Assembly (NCBI GenBank): GCA_028678555.1
Contig: JAJRDF010000103.1
Location: 1-8,582 of the forward strand
Length of the DNA: 8,582 bases
Direction of reading: 5' to 3'
Source: Methanomicrobiales archaeon
Lineage (GTDB): Archaea; Halobacteriota; Methanomicrobia; Methanomicrobiales; JACTUA01
This document shows, in pieces, positions 5,105-8,582 of the stretch. Position numbers and translations under genes: made by a program. Position 1 is the first letter of the stretch. Each line of letters opens with the position of its first letter. The notes below the pieces were generated by a model. The model was not told where the DNA came from. It worked only from the letters and a program-made list of their open reading frames with translations, and made no database searches.

Positions 5105-6358
5105 ATGCTCTTTGGCTCCTCCGGCATCCGGCAGCCCTTCGGCCCGGATCTCCTCTCCCTCGCAGTCTCCGCCGGAAGAGCCGTGGCAGGGTCCGCTTCC
5201 CGGGTGGTGCTGGCCCACGACACCCGGACCACGGGCCCGCTCCTCGCGGAGGCCGTCGCGTCCGGTCTTGTGGCCGGGGGCGCCCGGGTGGCCACCTGCG
5301 GGATCGCCCCCACCCCGACACTTGCCTTCGCAGCCCGGGGGTATGATGCCGGGGTGATGATCACCGCCTCCCATAACCCGGAAGCCGACAACGGGATCAA
5401 GCTCTTCAACCCGGACGGATCTTCTTTCACCCGCCCCCAGCAGGAGGCCGTGGAGGCCGATATCCGGGGATCGCCTTCGTGGGCGGACTGGACGGGGCAG
5501 GGATCCACCGAACCCCGGGAGATCACGGAAGCACACATCACCGCCATCGCCGGGCGATTCACCCTGGCCCGGCCGGTGAAGGTGGTGGTGGACTGCGGGA
5601 ACGGGGCTGCGTCCGGTGTCACCCCCGCCCTTCTCGCGCTCATGGGCGTGAAGGTGGTGGCCCTGAACGGTAACCCCGCAGGGAGGTTTGCCCGGCCCTC
5701 CGAGCCCCTGGAGGACAACCTCCCGTACCTTGGGGAGATGGTCCGGAGGACCGGGGCCGACTGCGGGATCGCCCACGACGGGGACGCGGACCGGATGGTG
5801 GCCTGGGACGGCCGCGGGAGGTACATCGACGGGGACCGGATGCTCACCCTCCTGGCACGGTTCGTGGGTGCCCGCCGTGTGGTCACCACCGTGGATGCCT
5901 CGATGGCGGTCGAGGCCGTGGGGGAGGTGCACCGCACCCCGGTCGGGGACGCGTACGTCTCGGAACACCTCCGGGGCTGGGGGGACTTCGGGGGAGAACC
6001 CTCCGGCGCCTGGATCTTCCCCGGGCATTCCCTCTGCCCTGACGGCATCTACGCCGCGGCGCTCCTCTGCACCCTCGCATCGCGGCTGGACCTGGCGGCC
6101 GAAGTGGACAGGATCGCCCGGTACCCCGTGCTCCGGACCTCCCTCCCGTCCCCCCGGGCGCGGGATGTCCTCACGGAACTGGGGGCCACCTCGCCCACGG
6201 ACGGGATCCGGACGGAACGGGAGGGAGGATGGTTCCTGGTCCGGGCCAGCGGGACGGAGCCAAAGATCCGGATCACGGCAGAAGGGACCACGCAGGAACG
6301 GGCGAAGGCACTCCTGGACGAGGGGCTGCAGATGGTCCGCCGGGCAACCCCCCCGTGA
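5105..6358 (+). CDS. glmM: Phosphohexomutase, GlmM/PMM-PGM family
   Basis: This alpha-D-phosphohexomutase moves phosphate between C6 and C1 of a hexose. Next to GlmU-like genes the likely substrate is glucosamine phosphate, although archaeal members may also act on glucose or mannose phosphates. The 417 residues hold all four family motifs: phosphoserine loop TASHNP (88-92, Ser89), metal loop DGDADR (225-230), sugar-binding loop GGEPSG (296-301) and phosphate-binding RASGTEPKIRI (380-390). GEPSG, in place of the bacterial GlmM GExSGH, is common in archaeal enzymes. It is somewhat shorter than typical (about 445-455). The start MLFGSSGIRQPFG matches family N-termini. No ribosome site precedes it, so a leaderless transcript starting just after the T8 tract is possible, though no clear TATA box is seen. 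The 122-nt gap to the next gene carries a tandem repeat. Confidence 0.93.
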   Translation: MLFGSSGIRQPFGPDLLSLAVSAGRAVAGSASRVVLAHDTRTTGPLLAEAVASGLVAGGARVATCGIAPTPTLAFAARGYDAGVMITASHNPEADNGIKLFNPDGSSFTRPQQEAVEADIRGSPSWADWTGQGSTEPREITEAHITAIAGRFTLARPVKVVVDCGNGAASGVTPALLALMGVKVVALNGNPAGRFARPSEPLEDNLPYLGEMVRRTGADCGIAHDGDADRMVAWDGRGRYIDGDRMLTLLARFVGARRVVTTVDASMAVEAVGEVHRTPVGDAYVSEHLRGWGDFGGEPSGAWIFPGHSLCPDGIYAAALLCTLASRLDLAAEVDRIARYPVLRTSLPSPRARDVLTELGATSPTDGIRTEREGGWFLVRASGTEPKIRITAEGTTQERAKALLDEGLQMVRRATPP

Positions 6359-6360
6359 TA

Positions 6361-6428
6361 CCCCACCGGCCGTGGTTAACCGAAAACCGCTGCCGGTACT
6401 CCCCACCGGCCGTGGTTAACCGAAAACC
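6361..6428. repeat. 40-bp-period tandem duplication with GGTTAACC palindromes
   Basis: Positions 6361-6388 and 6401-6428 are identical over 28 bases; the 12 bases after each copy are only partly alike. Each copy carries CCACCGGCCGTGG followed by the perfect palindrome GGTTAACC (6374-6381, 6414-6421) and then GAAAACC. The period of 40 bp, about four helical turns, puts both palindromes on the same DNA face. The second lies about 38 bp upstream of a TATA-like element for the next gene. A two-site operator or upstream activating site is a reasonable guess; two copies are too few for a CRISPR array. Confidence 0.85.
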
Positions 6429-6451
6429 ACTGTCAATCCCACCAATACCTT

Positions 6452-6459
6452 CATTAAAC
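6452..6459 (+). promoter_or_regulatory. TATA-like element before the first GlmU-like gene
   Basis: CATTAAAC is centred about 25 bp before the ATG at 6481, the distance expected for a leaderless archaeal transcript. The region between has only a weak purine-rich GGAAGGA (6464-6470). Confidence 0.45.
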
Positions 6460-6480
6460 CGATGGAAGGACGGTACTACC

Positions 6481-7680
6481 ATGGAATGCGTGGTCCTGGC
6501 GGCGGGGGAAGGGCGGAGGATGCGGCCCCTCACCGCCACCCGGCCCAAGGTGATGCTGCCCCTCGCCAACCGGCCCATCCTGGAGCACCTGCTGGCCGCC
6601 ACCCGGGACGCGGGGATCCGGGACTTCGTGCTGGTGGTGGGCTACCGGGAGAAGGAGATCCGGGACCACTTCGGCGACGGGTCCCGGCTCGGGATCCGGA
6701 TCCGGTACGTGCCCCAGCGTCACCAGCTGGGCACCGGGGACGCCCTGCGGGAGGCAGAAGGCCTTGTCTCCGGCACCTTCCTGCTCCTGAACGGGGATAT
6801 GATCGTGCGGAGAGAGGCCCTGGAGGAGTTCCTCCGGCGCCCCCCGCCGGCCATGGCCCTCTCCCGCTCCCCGAGGCCGGAGGATTACGGGGTCGTGGTC
6901 CTGGAAGGGGACCGGGTCACCGGTCTGGACGAGAAGTCCCGGACGCCCCGGTCGGACCTGATCAACGCAGGGGCATACCTGCTGGACGAGGGGATCTTTG
7001 AGGCCCTGGGGTCCCTCTCCCGCTCCCCCCGCGGGGAGTACGAGCTCACCGATGCACTGGCCGCCTCCATCCGGGACGGCACCCTCCGGGGGCACCACCT
7101 CTCCTCCTGGATGGATGCCGGCTACCCGTGGGACCTCCTGGAGGCCAACCGGGAGATGCTGGATCGGGAAACCCCCCGCCGGGAGGGAATCATCGAGGAG
7201 GGCGTGCAGATCGCGGGCAGCGTCTCCGTGGGGGAGGGCACGGTGATCCGGGCCGGTACCGTCATCGAGGGACCCTGTGCCATCGGGAGCGGCTGCCGGA
7301 TCGGGCCCCATGCCTACCTCCGGGGGGCCACCTCCATCGGGGACCGGTGCCACATCGGTCATGCCACCGAGGTGAAGAACTCGGTGATCCTCCCCGAGAC
7401 CAACCTGCCCCACTTCAACTACGTGGCAGACAGCATCGTCGGGTCCCGGTGCAACTTCGGGGCAGGCACAAAGATCGCGAACCTCCGGCATGATCACGGC
7501 GAGGTGGTGGTCTGCGGCAGGTCCACGGGGAGGACCAAGTTCGGGGCAGTGGTGGGGGACGGGGTCCTCTTCGGGATCAACTGCTCGGTGAATACCGGTA
7601 CCATCGTGGGGGCAGGGGTGCGGGTGGCGCCCCACGCCTACATCCACGGGTGCATCGATGACGGAACCGAGATCAGGTAG
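6481..7680 (+). CDS. glmU: Bifunctional sugar-1-phosphate nucleotidylyltransferase/acetyltransferase (GlmU-like)
   Basis: This archaeal GlmU-type enzyme of 399 residues should acetylate GlcN-1-P (or GalN-1-P) and join the product to UTP, giving UDP-GlcNAc. Residues 1 to about 230 form the nucleotidylyltransferase fold, with LAAGEGRRMRPLTATRPK (6-23), GTGDAL (84-89), metal-site LLNGDM (102-107) and GYPWDLLEANREML. From about 235 to 399 imperfect hexapeptide repeats build a left-handed beta-helix, including HFNYVADSIVG (311-321), NFGAGTKIANLRHD (325-338) and KFGAVVGDGVLFGIN (353-367). His311 and Asn334 appear to match acetyltransferase residues described in the Sulfolobus ST0452 enzyme. Overall architecture matches MJ1101 and ST0452. 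It lies downstream of the mutase and 9 nt before a paralogue. The exact sugar and nucleotide cannot be read from sequence. Confidence 0.93.
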   Translation: MECVVLAAGEGRRMRPLTATRPKVMLPLANRPILEHLLAATRDAGIRDFVLVVGYREKEIRDHFGDGSRLGIRIRYVPQRHQLGTGDALREAEGLVSGTFLLLNGDMIVRREALEEFLRRPPPAMALSRSPRPEDYGVVVLEGDRVTGLDEKSRTPRSDLINAGAYLLDEGIFEALGSLSRSPRGEYELTDALAASIRDGTLRGHHLSSWMDAGYPWDLLEANREMLDRETPRREGIIEEGVQIAGSVSVGEGTVIRAGTVIEGPCAIGSGCRIGPHAYLRGATSIGDRCHIGHATEVKNSVILPETNLPHFNYVADSIVGSRCNFGAGTKIANLRHDHGEVVVCGRSTGRTKFGAVVGDGVLFGINCSVNTGTIVGAGVRVAPHAYIHGCIDDGTEIR

Positions 7681-7689
7681 GTGAAACCC

Positions 7690-8582
7690 ATGCAGGCAGT
7701 GATTCTCGCGGCAGGGGAGGGGATGCGCCTCCGGCCCCTGACCCACAGCAGGCCGAAGGCGATGATTCCGGTGGCGAACCGGCCCATCATTGCCCACGTG
7801 ATGGATGCGCTCATCGAGAACGGGATCCGTGACCTGGTGGTGGTGGCAGGGTACCGGAAGGAGTCGGTGCTGAGCTACTGCAACCGCCTCCCCTTCCCGG
7901 TTACCACTGTCGTCCAGAAGCGCCAGCTGGGGACCGCCGATGCCCTCCGCGCGGCAGCAGGCGAGATCCACGACGACTTCCTGGTGGTCCCCGGAGACAA
8001 CTTCATCGACGCGGCCTCCATCGCGAAGGTCAAAGATGTACAGAACGCCATGCTGGTCCGGGAGCACGAGAGCCCGTCCAACTTCGGGGTTGTGGTGATC
8101 CGGAAGGGGTATGTCACCGGGATCATCGAGAAGCCGGAACTGGCCCCCACCGTCACGGTCTCCACCGGCATCTTCTCCCTCACCCCCGGGTTCCTGGACC
8201 GGATGGAAGCGACCGAGCTCCCGGACGCGGTGATGGACGCCATCTCAGGGGGGATGATGATGAAGGCCATTCATGCCGAGGGGTGGCAGGATGCCATCTA
8301 TCCCTGGGACGTGCTGAAGCTGAACCGGAGCCTGCTGGCACGGGTGGAGCCCCAGAAGGGCGGCCGGATCCATGGATCCGTCATCTTCTCCGGGACCGTG
8401 AGGGTGGGCGAGGGGACCACCCTGGGCCCCCACACCACCCTCCAGGGGCCGGTGGTGATCGGCGATGACTGCCAGATCGGGCCCGGGTGCTGCATCATGC
8501 CCCACACCTCCATCGGGTCCCGGGTCCGGATCGAGCCCTTCACCCTGGTGTCGGGTTCCCTCCTCATGGACGATGTCTCCGT
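7690..8582 (+). CDS. Second GlmU-like nucleotidylyltransferase, partial
   Basis: A paralogue of the preceding gene, open to the window edge with 297 complete codons and no stop. The N-terminal domain has LAAGEGMRLRPLTHSRPK (6-23), RQLGTADALR (78-87), metal-site VVPGDN (99-104), FGVVVIRKGYVTGIIEKPE (132-150) and IYPWDVLKLNRSLL (203-216). Hexapeptide repeats begin at about 227 (IHGSVIFSGTVRVGEGTTLG, then IGDDCQIGPGCCIMP). Compared with its neighbour the nucleotidylyltransferase domain is shorter, and GDN replaces NGDM, a form shared with glucose-1-phosphate thymidylyl- and uridylyltransferases. The ATG is 9 nt after the previous stop, with GGTGA 5 nt before it, so the pair is co-translated. It may use a different sugar phosphate, or act together with the first enzyme. 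The acetyltransferase active site, if any, lies beyond the window. Confidence 0.93.
   Translation, partial: MQAVILAAGEGMRLRPLTHSRPKAMIPVANRPIIAHVMDALIENGIRDLVVVAGYRKESVLSYCNRLPFPVTTVVQKRQLGTADALRAAAGEIHDDFLVVPGDNFIDAASIAKVKDVQNAMLVREHESPSNFGVVVIRKGYVTGIIEKPELAPTVTVSTGIFSLTPGFLDRMEATELPDAVMDAISGGMMMKAIHAEGWQDAIYPWDVLKLNRSLLARVEPQKGGRIHGSVIFSGTVRVGEGTTLGPHTTLQGPVVIGDDCQIGPGCCIMPHTSIGSRVRIEPFTLVSGSLLMDDVS

Noticed and set aside
4468..6406. Two long minus-strand open frames (526 and 459 codons)
   Set aside because: They lie antisense to the mutase and Cys-rich genes, have low-complexity composition and no recognisable domain; absence of stops reflects high G+C.
6361..6428. CRISPR array
   Set aside because: Only two copies with a 12-nt spacer and no cas genes; better explained as a tandem duplication in a control region.
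6454..8067. Minus-strand open frame of 537 codons over the GlmU-like pair
   Set aside because: Its His/Asp/Pro/Gly-rich repeats mirror the hexapeptide repeats and codon bias of the sense genes.

Overview
This GC-rich window (mostly G/C in third codon positions) looks like chromosome from a euryarchaeal methanogen, most likely of the Methanomicrobiales. I infer this from the archaeal SufC-SufB pair with no SufD, S or E, the archaeal bifunctional sugar-1-phosphate nucleotidylyltransferase/acetyltransferases, TATA-like elements about 25 bp before several start codons (leaderless style), and an oligo-T stop signal. No RNA genes, CRISPR array, IS element or origin is visible.

Left part (1-1424). 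A beta-class DNA methyltransferase (SPPY, probably N4-cytosine) runs leftward from 1131 to 232. It is followed by a short flank (1-231) holding two hairpins and a coding-like scrap. Overlapping its start is a possible 66-residue minus-strand gene (1112-1312) that matches no family I know but has a coding-like base pattern and a TATA-like element at leaderless distance. The divergent region also holds a 14-bp perfect palindrome and a 7-bp inverted repeat enclosing that TATA-like sequence.

Middle part (1425-5064). Five tightly packed rightward genes form a probable operon: sufC and sufB (Fe-S cluster scaffold), pcm (isoaspartyl protein repair), a kynurenine formamidase/cyclase-family metal hydrolase, and a Cys-rich protein of unknown function. 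It ends in a T8 tract. The sufB-pcm junction is the oddest place in the window. SufB lacks the usual C-terminal tail and its own stop, so its frame runs about 180 nt into pcm. A G8 run that fits an in-frame minus-one slippery heptamer lies 6 nt before a hairpin covering the pcm ribosome site.

Right part (5105-8582). A phosphohexomutase (glmM-like) is followed by two adjacent paralogous GlmU-like enzymes, the second cut by the window edge. Together they would turn GlcN-6-P (or a related hexose phosphate) into UDP-GlcNAc-type nucleotide sugars for surface glycans and glycoprotein. A 40-bp tandem duplication carrying GGTTAACC palindromes sits between the mutase and the first GlmU-like gene and looks like a control region.
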